64,000 bases of DNA. It comes from Triticum aestivum (Eukaryota > Streptophyta > Magnoliopsida > Poales > Poaceae). The stretch's first letter is position 1; each line of letters starts with the position of its first letter. A program made the translations under genes and the position numbers. The notes beneath the pieces are model-generated. The model made no database searches and was not told the origin of the DNA. It saw only the letters and a list, made by a program, of their open reading frames with translations. Positions 25,771-37,520 of this stretch are shown piece by piece. The stretch is from NCBI RefSeq assembly GCF_018294505.1, contig NC_057800.1, positions 172,479,703 through 172,543,702 on the forward strand, given 5' to 3'.

Positions 25771-26159
25771 GAACGACGCTTGGTGAGAGCTCTGGGGTGG
25801 AGTGGCCGGACAACCGTATAGTGCATTGGTTTTTCAAGAGCTCAAGGACAGAAGACGAAGCAAATTTGGATTCCCCTTCAATACTGGTCATTTATTACCG
25901 AGTAAAATGCATTGGCAGTCATTGAACTTGTCTTGATAGCTCACTTTGATCATTGTATATTCTTCGTCATTTTGTTCTGGATTTCTATCGATCGATCGCG
26001 CGAAAATGTTACGCTTCGCAAGTTCTAAAGGAAAAGGCGGCACACTTATGACTCGTACGCGTCGCAACCCCGACAGTCCGGCTCGCACGCCGCTCACCAG
26101 AGGGGACACACGTTTTCTTGCAATCTCATTGACATGTGGGACCGTAATTGAATAAACCG

Positions 26160-26965
26160 TCGATAGCTGAAATCTAATCGCTCGGCGGGCATCGGCTGAG
26201 AAGAGAGAAATGCAGGATGGAGAAGAGATCGCCCGCCCGCCGCGCACAGACTCCAAGAAATATATGGTGATAATGTGAGGTGGGCCATGTTGGAGTCCAG
26301 ACCGCTTCCGGAGTCCGCTCTCACCACCCTGGCCCCTCAAGACGCCAGCTGCCCGCCGCATGCATGCATAGCAAGTAGTACTCCTTATGTGGAGGAGAGA
26401 GAGGCATTGACAAAGTCAAGGAGTGGGCTCTGCAAGAGCCCGTCTCTACACGTGCTCCTAGGTATAAAAGAGTAATTCTAAAAAAGGCAGAAAAAAGAAT
26501 TGTGTCTTAAAAAAGAAAGGTAAAAAACATTTGAGAGGAAATAGATGGAGAGAAAGTGAGAAAAATCTGTAACCTGGGCATTACATGAGGAAGGAGGGAG
26601 TGGTGCACATGCCAAGTTCACTGGACTGCCGTGTTTCACACTCCTCCGTCATAACAGTGGAGACAATAGCTTTCATCAAAAATAAACAATGAATACTCGT
26701 TGCTCTTCCTCTATATCAGAAAGAATACTTTCATTCGCCGACATGTGGGACATCGACCATCCTGGTCCACTTGCCATGCACAAAATTATCCTGGTCTACC
26801 CCGGTCGTATCGCAGGCCCAACCTTTCCCACTGTAAGTTGTTCGGACGAAGGAACCATCATGACTTCGTTGAATTCCGCTTCTTCAAGAAAACTTACTGT
26901 ACCCGCAATACTGCTACCACACGCGAAGACTGCACGGCACTGTACCACGTCATATCACTGAAACC
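26160..26965. repeat. Dispersed CACTA-internal repeat, copy 3
   Basis: Contains both the part shared with copy 1 (26240-26660) and the part shared with copy 2 (26669-26925). It is the fullest copy. A CATGCATGCAT run lies at 26358-26368. Confidence 0.7.
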
Positions 26966-26994
26966 CACTAGGCCAAACTAGCCCGCCTAGGTCA

Positions 26995-27018
26995 TCTATT
27001 TTGGAACAGAGGGAGTAC
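26995..27018. mobile_element. Stowaway MITE remnant
   Basis: TATTTTGGAACAGAGGGAGT resembles a single Stowaway terminus with no matching left end. Confidence 0.5.
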
Positions 27019-27542
27019 ATCTCGGCACTGCTATGATTTTGTGTTGCACGTTCTCTATACTTTTGCTACGATTTTCCTACCCTATGAACCAAATGAGGCC
27101 TGAATGTATGTCGACTATTGTCTGATCGATCGCTAAGCCTACAATTTTAGGAGCTAGGGCTATTGGTCGATCGATGAGGGATAAGTATAAGCGTACCACG
27201 AGCTCATCAGCCCCAACATTTCTCTTCAGTGAGTGTTTTGCAAGTACTATAGCTCGCACAGTAGCTAGCCTACTAACACCAAGAATCATCAAACAAGCCC
27301 TGTTGATATGATAAACAATTCAAACTTGCATCTAAGCATGCCATATCTTACATCAAAAGCTGGTGAGGATACATCTGTTTCCATAACTCGGAGAGGGTTC
27401 GCATGATTCACTATCAAACAAAAGTAGCAAGATCCGCCCACACAAGACAGTGCACTAGCCCTAAGATGGTTTGATAACACGCATCGTTCTGGTAATTAAA
27501 CACAGGGCAATGCAAACTACCCTGAAGGATTAGTGCGACCAA

Positions 27543-28498
27543 CTATTTCTTGTCATCGATCTCTCGGGCAGTGGCCATAGCATGGACAGCGGCATGGGAA
27601 TCGATTTCTGGGGCGATGTCCACAAGACTGACCGCGACATCGGAATCGATCTCTGGGGCGATGTCCACAGGATGGACAGCGGCATCAGAATCGATCTCCG
27701 GGGCGATGCCAACAGGACGGGCCACGACATCGGAATCATCAAGGACATCCACCGGCACCTGTACAACCCTAACATATTAGCAAGCACATTGCAAATAATC
27801 AAAAACCACAACTATGGTAATAAGCCATTATTTTTTACCTTGTGCAGCTCACCGGGGGATCTCATCCCTCCGGGGGCCATCTCCTCATCCTTGATGGGGG
27901 CCATCACCTTGCTAGGGGAATACTGCTTCTCAACGGCGACTATCTCCTCAAACTCGGTCTTGAGCCTCACATAGGTGGCAATCAGAGTTCCTGGGGTAGG
28001 CACGGTGGGGCCCTTGATGTTCTTCCAACTTTCTTTGAGGAGTTCATCCGCCAACGTCCTCAACTCTTTGGCCAGTGCTTGTTCCTTGGAGTTCTTCATC
28101 TCCATGGGTTGGCCCGCCAACATGGTCAACTCGTTGGTCGGTGCTCGCTTCCTGGAGATCGCTGTCTCCAGTGGGTTGTCCGCCAGCAACTCTTTGCCTA
28201 GTCTGCAGGATCCATCAATGAACTGACAAACAAAAAGCAATCGAAAGGAAACCACAATCGCAATGAAAAAGGGAAAATAATAGGATGTGAGAATCGGTCG
28301 GTGCTTCGCAAAAACAAGATTCTTGGAATGAAAATATAGCAGCATAACTGATTCGCCCACCTTTCCTTCGTCGGTGCAGAAGAAAAATGGCAGAAGTGAG
28401 TAGCCTGGAGTGAGGTTTTCTTCAAGAAAGGGAAGAAAGGGCTTGAACAAGCGTTCCAGTGAAATGATGGTTGCTTCGTCCAGTCCAACTTGGAGGCC
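27543..28498 (-). pseudogene. Unrecognised three-exon gene fragment
   Basis: Minus-strand exons about 28498-28361, 28222-27839 and 27758-27543 are separated by introns of 138 and 80 nt. Splice sites are consistent and the joins are phase 0 (CTDEGK to FIDGSCRLG, and SPGELHK to VPVDVLDD). Exon 1 reads DEATIISLERLFKPFLPFLE. Exon 2 is Lys/Glu-rich and probably helical. Exon 3 contains three to four copies of an acidic repeat like DIAPEIDSDAAV and ends EIDDKK. The N-terminus is missing because an upstream stop precedes exon 1 and no good start was found. I do not know the family. It may be host sequence captured by the CACTA element or an element-specific gene. Confidence 0.45.
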
Positions 28499-28769
28499 AC
28501 CTTACCACTGCTAGTAAAGGTGTGGGTTTTGTGATATGACGGGTCATGACGGCCACACCGGGGTGACAGGTGAGTCTTGACTGTAGCACCTCGCTGTGAT
28601 TTGGTGGATGGCATGCGGGCCCGGATGCTTTGAAATGTCCCGCATGTGCATCGCGACCAAGGCGGAGAGGAAAACGAGAGAACTACATAATTAATGCATG
28701 AGTTTAATTAGGGTAGTTTTGTAAAGTACGAGATACATTCCTCCAATCGCAAAATTCCTTGGTTCATGA

Positions 28770-30022
28770 GATTTGAGATTTGAGCCCTATAAACCGGAAG
28801 GGAGGGAGTACTGCACACGGTGTAGTCTAGTCACTTGTTCAAATCTCTAGAAAGGCAAATACTCCTTTCCGGTTTACAGGGCTATACTACTCCCTCCGTC
28901 TAGGTGTGTAAGTCATCTTACGAAAACCAAATAGTCCCAAAACACTTAGGCGCGGTGCATTAACTTCTACCTTGTTTCTTGTTTCTTGACATATCAACCA
29001 ATAAGAGATGAGAGGTGTGCATGCTTTTAATGACTTGCAATGGCTAGTTCATTGCATGCAATGCTATTAATTAGCAAATAAACATTGGTGACCCCAGGAG
29101 GAAACGGTGCTAAGTGCGTGGACCTATGCAGAATGAGTATTAACCAATGGATAATGGATTTTAATTGTTAAACAATAGCAATTTTGACTCATGCAAGAGC
29201 CTGCCTAGTACCGTTCGCAACTGCCATGTTCGGGTTGCGCTTGGCTCTTCGCCTCTTTGAGAAGACGAACAATGATGTTACTCCTACTTCTACAGTATTG
29301 AATCCACTGCTGCATGTCCATCCACCTCGTGCGGGAGGGATAGCATGTAGCGAAAGCTTCTACTTACTGCTCCTGCTTTGCGTCTATGACAGGTGGGCCC
29401 AATAGGTGGTTGGCCCTCCTGTCATGCAGCCAAAGGCAGGTGCAGTTAAGGCAACGGAGCTCAGTCCGCGAGGGATAGGGCGTTGTAGTAATCAAATTTC
29501 TTGGTCTTGTATGAGTTGACGTGACACATTAAAGCACTGCACTCGATATAAGTCTTTTTACACATTTCAAATGGGCTACTTCATATGTAGGAGTAGACAT
29601 ATTCTGCTTTGTATGTAGTCACTTGTTGCAATCTCTAAAAAGACTTATATTTGGAAACGGAGGGAGTACAACGCATGCATGCATGCCGTGACTTTCCTTT
29701 TGATACTTGCATGTGTTGATTTGATGCACCTTGCCAAATTTTGACTATAAATTTAACTAACCAAATTTTCATACATGTCACAAAAAATTACGAGGCTGTT
29801 TGGATTGTGACTATGTTTGTCTTATGTTGCCACATTATTTTTCCCACACTTTCCACACTTGCCTAACCTGAGTTGCTCAAATTGTTAGACACACTTTAAA
29901 TTGCCTAAGGGAATCTTGCCACAATTTTTGTGTCTATGACATGTGGGGTTCACTGCTAATAAAAAAATTCTTGTCTTAGGTGTGCCTAATAAAAAAGGCT
30001 TATATTTAGGAACGGAGGGAGT
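28770..30022. mobile_element. Cluster of Stowaway and other MITE remnants
   Basis: A right terminus GGAAGGGAGGGAG ends at 28808. A left terminus CTCCCTCCGTCTAGGTGTG starts at 28890. A near-complete copy 29544-29666 ends CTTATATTTGGAAACGGAGG with TA after it but lacks its left end. Another right terminus GGAACGGAGGGAG ends at 30021. A GGCTGTTTGGATTG terminus at 29794 suggests a further MITE. The 28780-28886 interval is an inverted repeat around CCGGTTTA. Confidence 0.6.
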
Positions 30023-30087
30023 AGAAAATATAAATAATAATGCATGTTGGGGAAACCCACGTTTCCGCTAATTTTAGCCGTGGGCTT

Positions 30088-30735
30088 TGTTGTGGAATTG
30101 TCACGGCAGATGTCCTTAGTGTCAGGACTTAGTCACGAGGCCAACACATCTATGTGGTAGCTTGAGAGGGGTTGAGCGGGACGAGAGACGCGATGTTTTA
30201 CCCAGGTTCGGCCCCTCACGGTGGAGGTAAAAGCCTACATCCTCCTTCATTGATATTGATGATGATGATCATGGTTACAAGAGTGCTCTATTTCGAGAGC
30301 TATTGTCTAAACCTAACTTGTCCAACTTGTGGAACTTGTCCCCCTTCTGGGGAGCCTTGCCCCTCCTTATATAAGTTGAAGGGGCCGGCCTACATGTAGA
30401 GTCCTAGTAGGATTAGGACTAGTCTACCTTCTAATACAAACCGGATACAAGTCCGGGTCTTAACTCCTTGTAAGGTAAATATTCCTCCCGCCTTTCCTCT
30501 TAAACCGGCCCACCATTAACATAAACCGGCCTTCTGGGCCTTGGGCCTTGTCATTCATCTGACCCGTCCTCCGGGTCACTAGTGTGTCATAATGTTCCGG
30601 CGGGTTGCTTGTAAACCGCCAGGTCAGGGCGGGTCGCTAGTGAATCGCCAAGTGTAAACCGGGTCTCAAGTAAACCACCAAGTCCAGCCGGGTTATACTT
30701 CCGGCCGGTTTACGCCGCGGGGTATATCCCCGACA
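30088..30735 (-). repeat. 3' LTR of non-autonomous element
   Basis: On the minus strand it starts TGTCGGGGATATACCCCGCG and ends GACAATTCCACAACA. A TATATAAGG box lies on its minus strand near 30375. The polypurine tract AACTGGGGGCTAA abuts it at 30736-30748. Confidence 0.92.
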
Positions 30736-31319
30736 TTAGCCCCCAGTTTAATTTGGATTTATCCATGTTAAACTGATCCTATAAAACAAACACAAGAGCA
30801 AATTTGACAGATTATGCTCTGGGTTAAGAATTCTTGTAAACCGGCATCTGATGATCCTTAAGTCCTTGTCATTTCCTCCTTCTAGAAAATCCGGGTTAAC
30901 AAGCCAGCTTCATACTCAATTTGTTGACACTGGTTTCTCACAGGGAAATAATGTGAAGAATAATCCACTTGAGTCGGCTTCCAAAGCGCCGGTTTAAGAA
31001 ATATGGGTCTTGAAATACTTATCTGATATTTAGCCGGTTTGAAGATGTAAAACTTGCCGGTTTAATATTACCAAATTGGCCGGTTTATAAATATTGATGG
31101 CACCGGGTCATAATTGTTGTCGACACCGGGTCATGTAATTGATCTTCCTGATTTTCTCAAAACTGATAAAATGAAGATGTTCCTCCTTTATATGCATAAT
31201 ACCTGTAGCCCTCAAGTCTTAAGAGGAGAACATAGTGATAAATTAAGACTTGCTCCAATAAGTGTTTCAACCTTGAAGAAATCCGGTTTGTTCATCTCAA
31301 TCATATAAATTGAATACTA

Positions 31320-31900
31320 CATATATGTAGCCCCCCAAGTACCGGGTTGTCATGCTTGCAGCAACCTGGGACTTGTAATTGCTTATAAAAACTTCAATCA
31401 GTGTAACCCCCAAGGGCCAGGTCATTATGCAATAATGAGCAGGGACTTTGTAAATATAAGCATGTAGATTTTAGCAGTGATGTGTAGCCCCCAAGGGCCG
31501 GCTTAGTAAGATAATACTGAACCGGGACTTGATATATACTTCAATGAAAATAACATCTTATAATGTAGCTTCCATCGTAGGGCTTGAACCCACGTTCACA
31601 AGGTTAAGAGCTTTGTGCTTTACCAACTAAGCAATGGATCCTTCAATATTATGGACGAAAACTTGTGTACCTTGAATTGTTGACAAGAGCAATTGGTAGC
31701 CCCCAAGGGCCGGCTCATTATAATATGATGAGTCGGGTCTTCAATAAGACTAGTAAAAATGACTTTGCATTAGCCCCCAAGTGTCATGATGCATGCTTGC
31801 AGTGACATGAGACTTGTATGTAATCTCAATTTGAATAATGTAGCCCCCAAGTGCCGGGTTGTAAGCCTGCAACGACTCGGGACTATTCCTTCCATTGTAG
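31320..31900 (-). repeat. 3' untranslated repeats with AGCCCCCAAG motif
   Basis: GTAGCCCCCAAG or TAGCCCCCAAG followed by (G)GCCGGNTNRT occurs at about 31329, 31406, 31486, 31697, 31771 and 31840. Similar blocks starting AGCCCCCA occur at 33029, 33187 and 33354. Read on the minus strand these are the CTTGGGGGCT motifs typical of the Tat 3' region, also seen at 59571-59790. Confidence 0.7.
31568..31641 (-). tRNA. tRNA-Lys(CTT)-like sequence, probably decayed
   Basis: The minus strand reads like plant tRNA-Lys(CTT). The D arm is GCTTAGTTGGTAAAGC, the anticodon loop CTCTTAA carries CTT, and the T arm has the B-box GGTTCAAGCC. The length is 74 nt. The acceptor stem is poor: only about five of seven pairs form, and only with a one-base shift. 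One anticodon-stem pair is also mismatched, so it is likely a pseudogene. It lies inside a non-autonomous LTR retrotransposon. Confidence 0.65.
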
Positions 31901-32131
31901 AATAAATCATATCCTTTGATAAAATAATAGCCATTGCGCTAAAGCGACTTTGAAAACTCAATAATACCGGTTATTAATAACCATAAAAATCCAGCCATGT
32001 TGTCTATTCAAGATAATATAATCCGGTGAAAAACTTATTCATTCAATATCATAATGAAAATTCAGCCAAGTTTGGCTATTTGAATAATATAACCCAATGA
32101 TTTATAAGCGCATGATTCCAATGGCGCAATC

Positions 32132-32134
<3 letters not shown>

Positions 32135-32177
<43 letters not shown>
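32135..32177. repeat. (TA)n microsatellite
   Basis: About 21 uninterrupted TA units. ORFs reading YIYIYI across it are artefacts. Confidence 0.98.
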
Positions 32178-32178
<1 letters not shown>

Positions 32179-33489
32179 TGGCGACTTATAGTCCAAAGCC
32201 AGGCCGGTTTAACAAACCTGTTTCTGCATACAACAAGTTTAAAGTGTCCTGGCGGTTTACCGCCGGACGGGTCATAATGCCCAACATATAACCCGGGTTT
32301 ATAACCAAGGCTGCACTTAAGAATAATCAAATATGAAATAGATCATATCTGTGACATTGAATCACATCGTTGGTTTACCAACTTTTTTTAGTAAGGGTGA
32401 TAACCCAAATCTTGAGTATGATAACTCCCGTCATATTTTGCGGGTTTGTAATAAAACGGTGTCGGGTTGTAATAAACACCGGATAATCATCCTGGCAACT
32501 TATAGTCAACGCCAGACCGGGCTAAGAAAACTCCGGTTTATAATTGAGTTTGTACTAACAACTGATAGTTGAAAGCTTGTGCCGGGTTAAGAAACACCGG
32601 ACTGATGAAATGACTTATGGTCTGGCCGGGTCAATGGACGCCGGTTTACCTTAAAACCTTATCAAAGGAGAAGAAACTTTGACAAAAGCAAATGAAAAAA
32701 CTTGTAGTCGAGGCTTTTCAAGGGCTGCCAGGCCCAAACTCGAGGCTTTTCATGGGCTGCCAGTCCACTGAGTTAAACCATTTGACAAAGCCTTTTAAGA
32801 TGGGCCTCCAACTAACCAATCGTCGTTTTAACTTTGACAAGTTCAGGGTCTCAATGAGAGTAACTGTCAAGCGTTCAGCGGGTCATGCCAGGATTACCTG
32901 GATAGAGTGGCTTACTTGATGAAGGCAGGTTAACCCGGGGTTTTAGGTGAATACACCAGGCTTCCAAGCCGTGGGTCGATACCCGGTTACAAGGGTCCTT
33001 TCAAACTCTTTTGGTATTTGACACAAAGAGCCCCCAAGTAACTTTGTGAGTTGTGCTCAATGGGTGCCTATGTTTGAGTTGTGGGTAGCAACAAGACTCT
33101 CTTTGGCCCCTTGGGTGTGAAGCTCCCAAGCTTTGTTGTGGCGTGATAGCCGGATTAATGGACAGGACTCCGCTTTGCAAGCAGAAGCCCCCATGTGATA
33201 TATTTCTGAGCTGTGCTCGCCGGGTGCCTATGTTTGAGTTGTGGTGTGCAACAAACTCTCTTTGGCCCCTGATGATAATATTGTCTTGATAGCCACATAA
33301 AGAGGGTAGTAACGCCATGTTCTCTTTGGTGAATACACCTATGTTTGAATAGGAAGCCCCCAAATAATCATATGAAGATGAGCCCATAAAGCAGGACACC
33401 CATGTTTGAACCGTGCATCATGGCAGCAAATTCTCTTTGGCAACCTTTAATTTTCTGAGAACTAGAATCTTGCGAGAGATTAATTCTTT

Positions 33490-33715
33490 TTGAACCGGAA
33501 CTTTAAACCGGATTTGAAAGCTTCAAAACTTTGTGAGAGACAGATTATCCTTGAGCCGGATGTTTGAACCGGATTTGAGAGTTTAAAAGCTTTGTAAGAG
33601 ATAAATTTACCTTGAGCCGGATGTTTGAACCGGATTTGAGAGCTTCAAAGCTTTAAGGGAGAGAGATGTCTCTTAAACCGGATTTTAAACCGGAATCTTT
33701 ATTTTGAGCCGGAAA
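33490..33715 (-). repeat. Tandem repeat, unit about 65-70 bp
   Basis: Three units, each with TTGAGCCGGATGTTTGAACC or a variant, followed by GGATTTGAGAGCTTCAAAGC. Part of the non-coding interior of the non-autonomous element. Confidence 0.75.
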
Positions 33716-34879
33716 TTTTCTGACGGCCTTTTAAGTTTTCACCAATATGGCGGTAACCTCCGGGACCGGGTTATCATTGTCTCCAATGACCCGGAGTTCC
33801 CGAGTCATGTCATTGTAGCCCCCGAGTTTTAAGACTACTCGAGGAGTTGGCTTGAGACTCTCCATATTTGACCGTGATATAAACCGGTTCAAGTCCTGCA
33901 TGGGAGAACTTGCAAGCCAAAGTAATTGCTCTTTTAAAGAAAATAATATGTAATACAAAATATACTAGATGGATTTCACCTGATATGTTAGGCCGAAAAT
34001 TATCAGCCACGATGTTGAAGACCACGACGGTGAAGCTGAAATCAACCATGAATGAGTCGGCCGCAGTTGCAGACAGAGTCGACCACGGCGTTGTAAGCCG
34101 GTGCGGACGGGAGAATCGACCATGACGTTTGTAAGCCGGCGTAGACGCACGAGTCGGCCGTAGGCCCGGACGGATGTAAACCGAACAGCAGGGCCGGTAG
34201 CTTGCATGTATATTAACCGAGCAGTATGGCACGGAGGAATGCTAGTGCAAAAATTATGCTGGTGCGTGCTTCATATCTATGGTATAACTATACCGCGGTC
34301 ATGAATAGTTATCCTGCATAAAAATATTGCAGGACAAAGTAATTGTTTTTTTAACAAAAACAATATATGCTAAATATATTTAGAGAGATATCACCTGATG
34401 TTTTGTCGGGCGAACCGCGATGAAATAGACCAAGTTTTAATACGCAGGTGATCCACAGTAGGAATTATGGAGAACATCCAGCCGCCCAGCGCTAAGTCAA
34501 ATTGGCTAGCATCTTTGACCTGATTCTGGGCAGATTTTATATCCTTATTGCTTTAAGGAGTAACAGCGGCGTCCTGTCTGTCTAGCTTTTTTATATTCTT
34601 TTTCGCTTCTGGTCAGCACTAAGTACTGGGGCAACAGGGAGCCAATGCGCCCGCAAACAGAGGTAGAAGTGAGGCTGGGCCTTTCAACACACCCGAAAAT
34701 CCCTGAGCTCAAATCACCAGCAGGACAAAACCTATAACAAGTATGTTCTCTGCATCCACCGAAAACTGGCATCATTAAACTGATGGAATTGTTTCTCTAG
34801 CATGTACATCCCTTTGTTTCTAAAATATCAGATTCCATTTGTGGAAAATAGCATCTTTTGGTCCTTCGGTTTGTTGCAG

Positions 34880-35680
34880 TTTATCTTCAGCTTGCCGCAA
34901 CGGACAAGGCGGCCCACAGGTGCAGATGACTCAGCAAGGGCAGGGGTACTCGGGAAGAGCCCCAGCACGGACGGGTGCGGAAGAAGCCGGCAAGGTCCGA
35001 TGGCAACCTGGACGGGAGGCGACTTTGTCAGGAGGCAAGGCGGCCATGGTGACTCCAAGCCGGTTGGCGCGGCGGCTTGCAGTAGCGGCTCTAGGCCGGT
35101 CGGCACGGGGCAGCTCTCCGCAAGGGTGAAACGATGGCGAAGGCACGAGGCGCCGCACGGCTCAACATGGTGGCTCGGGGCAGCGGCGAGGCTGGCCTGG
35201 TGCGGTCGACGGCGGCTCAACGCCGCGGACTAGAAAACGCAGGCGCGAGCTCGTGCGCGGTCAAGAAAAACCCGCAGCGAAACGACTCAAGGCGAGAGCA
35301 AGATGCAGCAACGGCCGCTCACAGTAGAAAACGGGCGGCCCAACGCCGGAGTGAGATGCGACAATGGCCGCGGGCCGCACGGGCAGGTCGAGCGGCTCAG
35401 GGGAAGCAAACCACAAAGATGGCGCGGAGCTGGCGCAGGGATTGCGGAGGCCGGGGCTCAAGCAACAGGTTCGAGCAGCGGTGGCCACTCAGAGTAGCGC
35501 ACGCCTCGGAGGCCCCCGGCAAATTCGCAGCGGAGGAACGGACCGGTGATGCTCCGGTGACGGGCAGAGCGAAGAGGCCAACAGGGGCGAGCGACGGGGG
35601 ATCGACCACGGCAGCTCAGAGGCCACGCCGGCCAAGGCAGGTAGCACGGAAGCCGGGTCAACATTGTATCCACTTCGAGA
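34880..35680 (-). mobile_element. GC-rich leader region of non-autonomous element
   Basis: Markedly GC-rich block downstream of the primer-binding site on the minus strand. Several long overlapping ORFs occur on both strands (for example 35134-35940 plus), as expected from GC richness alone. No gag motif was found. It may be the leader and packaging region, or captured exon sequence. Confidence 0.45.
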
Positions 35681-36100
35681 TCATGATTGATTTCTTTCCC
35701 TTTTTTTCTTCACGTGAGGGCGACTCTGTGTCTCTATCTGTTTCCGGTCATAACTGTCTTCGGCGAAAAAACTTAACCCGCCGTGACTCGAAGTGGCTTT
35801 CGTTCCTGGCACTTGACGTTTCGGCGGAACTTGCGATTGGACTAATCGCTGGATACGGCGCACAGCAGGCCGTCGAAATTCTCTTGAACCTTTGTCGATC
35901 TCGGCGGATCATACAACGCGATGGCGGCGTGCACATATAATCTTAATCTCATGCCCCGCCGCAGTAGAACACTTCGCCAATCTTGACTGATGAACTTTTG
36001 TAGTTGATGTGATTTTTTCACTTCAGTTTGAGCCGGGAAATTACGAACTTCTCGAACCCTAGAAAAGATCCCTTCAAGAACTCAACACCACCGTGCGCAG

Positions 36101-36120
36101 GCCCCACGGTGGGCACCAAC
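36101..36120 (-). promoter_or_regulatory. Primer-binding site of non-autonomous element
   Basis: The minus strand reads GTTGGTGCCCACCGTGGGGC directly after the LTR end. It differs by one base from the site at 52854 in the Tat element. I did not assign the primer tRNA. Confidence 0.75.
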
Positions 36121-36766
36121 TGTCGTGGAATTGTCACGGCAGATGTCCTTAGTGTCAGGACTTAGCCGCGAGGCCAACGCATCTATGTGGTAGCCTGAGA
36201 GGGGTTGAGCGGGACGAGAGACGCGATGTTTTACCCAGGTTCGGCCCCTCACGGTGGAGGTAAAAGCCTACATCCTACTTCATTGATATTGATGATGATG
36301 ATCATGGTTACAAAAGTGCTCTATCTCTAGAGCTATTGTCTAAACCTAACTTGTCCAACTTGTGGAACTTGTCCCCCTTCTGGGGAGCCTTGCCCCTCCT
36401 TATATAAGTTGAAGGGGCCGGCCTACATGTAGAGTCCTAGTAGGATTAGGACTAGTCTACCTTCTAATACAAACCGGATACAAGTCCGGGTCTTAACTCC
36501 TTGTAAGGTAAATATTCCTCACGCCTTTCCTCTTAAACCGGCCCACCATTAACATAAACCGGCCTTCTGGCCTTGGGCCTTGTCATTCATCTGACCCGTC
36601 CGCCGGGTCACCAGTGTGTCATAATGTTCCGGCGGGTTGCTTGTAAACCGCCAGGTCAGGGCGGGTCGCCAGTGAATCGCGAAGTGTAAACCGGGTCTCA
36701 AGTAAACCGCCAAGTCTAGCCGGGTTATACTTCCGGCCGGTTTACGCCGCGGGGTATATCCCGACA
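36121..36766 (-). repeat. 5' LTR of non-autonomous element
   Basis: About 97.5% identical to 30088-30735. It ends CGTGACAATTCCACGACA on the minus strand, next to the primer-binding site. Confidence 0.92.
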
Positions 36767-36994
36767 GGCTTGTTCACAATTTTTACGAGGGGGTGGTTGT
36801 TCATTTAATGGAGGGACTTGTAGTACCAGACTTGAACGATACAAAGTGCGACTTGGCACACCGTAACACCACTTGGAACAAGCGGGTAGCTATCTCAAAA
36901 AACAATCAACAACTAAAAAAACCGCAACCTGGCATTTAGTAGTACACAATTTTAAACGATTTGTTTTGATGGAGTGAAAAGGAAAAGTACCCCA

Positions 36995-37354
36995 CTATGT
37001 ATATATAGGCCAGAGCCTCCGCGCTTGCTTGCTAGGGTTGCTCTATTCACACACTCTCATCCTCTTCAGATCTAAAGAAGATATGGGTAGTAACACTGTC
37101 TTTCTCCCTTCAAAAAATACTGGCTTTCTATCCTCACCGCTGCTTACAGATCCGGATGTATCCCCCTCCGGCGGTGAAGGGGAGGAGGGGCAGAGTTTAG
37201 GCCATCGTCGACAGCGAGGGAGGAGACCCACTGGCAGCCGCACCATTGTCTATGGTCGAGCGCCGGCGCGGGAGGTCCTCCGATCCCTTCGTCGTTGCCT
37301 GTGGGCGGATCCGGCTTCCCGCCGCCCACCTATCCACATCCCGACAACCTTCAG
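36995..37354 (+). CDS. Promoter and first exon of an unrecognised gene
   Basis: A TATA box TATATATA at 37000-37007 is followed 75 bp later by an ATG at 37083. The exon reads MGSNTVFLPSKNTGFLSSPL, then an acidic Gly/Glu stretch, then Arg-rich sequence. It ends at 37354 with a good donor (CTTCAG then GTATAT), phase 2. The layout is that of a normal plant gene start. Downstream exons could be the repeated units at 41371-43490, which lie on the same strand after an intron now enlarged by a MITE and a solo LTR, but that link is inference. No domain recognised. Possibly host DNA captured by the CACTA element. Confidence 0.35.
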
Positions 37355-37520
37355 GTATATCTTCGTTCAAAACCGCCTTAGCTCTACTTCCCCAGCTTGC
37401 TACGTTGCTGCATGTGCATTATTTTCTACCTCTCAGCCCCTCTCGATCAGATGGTCCAACGTCACATTTTTTTTCTTCTATTGTTAGAGGTAAAGCTACT
37501 TCATGGAGTCGAATCTTGTA

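Larger units (their letters stand above)
30088..36766 (-). mobile_element. Complete non-autonomous LTR retrotransposon
   Basis: Two 646-648 bp LTRs (30088-30735 and 36121-36766) are flanked by a perfect 5-bp target duplication GGCTT (30083-30087 and 36767-36771). The primer-binding site and polypurine tract show minus-strand orientation. The 5.4-kb interior lacks gag, protease, reverse transcriptase and integrase. LTR ends, primer site and the AGCCCCCAAG-rich 3' region resemble the Tat element at 52339, so it is probably a derivative mobilised by Tat-type proteins. By hand count the LTRs differ by about 16 substitutions and two 1-bp indels, about 2.5%, which suggests insertion roughly one million years ago under a commonly used grass rate. 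Confidence 0.9.

Noticed and set aside
32076..32330. ORFs with YIYIYI tracts
   Set aside because: Translation of a (TA)n microsatellite.
35134..35940. 268-aa plus-strand ORF
   Set aside because: It lies antisense to the retroelement in a GC-rich leader with long ORFs in several frames, and it has Arg/Ala-rich composition without motifs.
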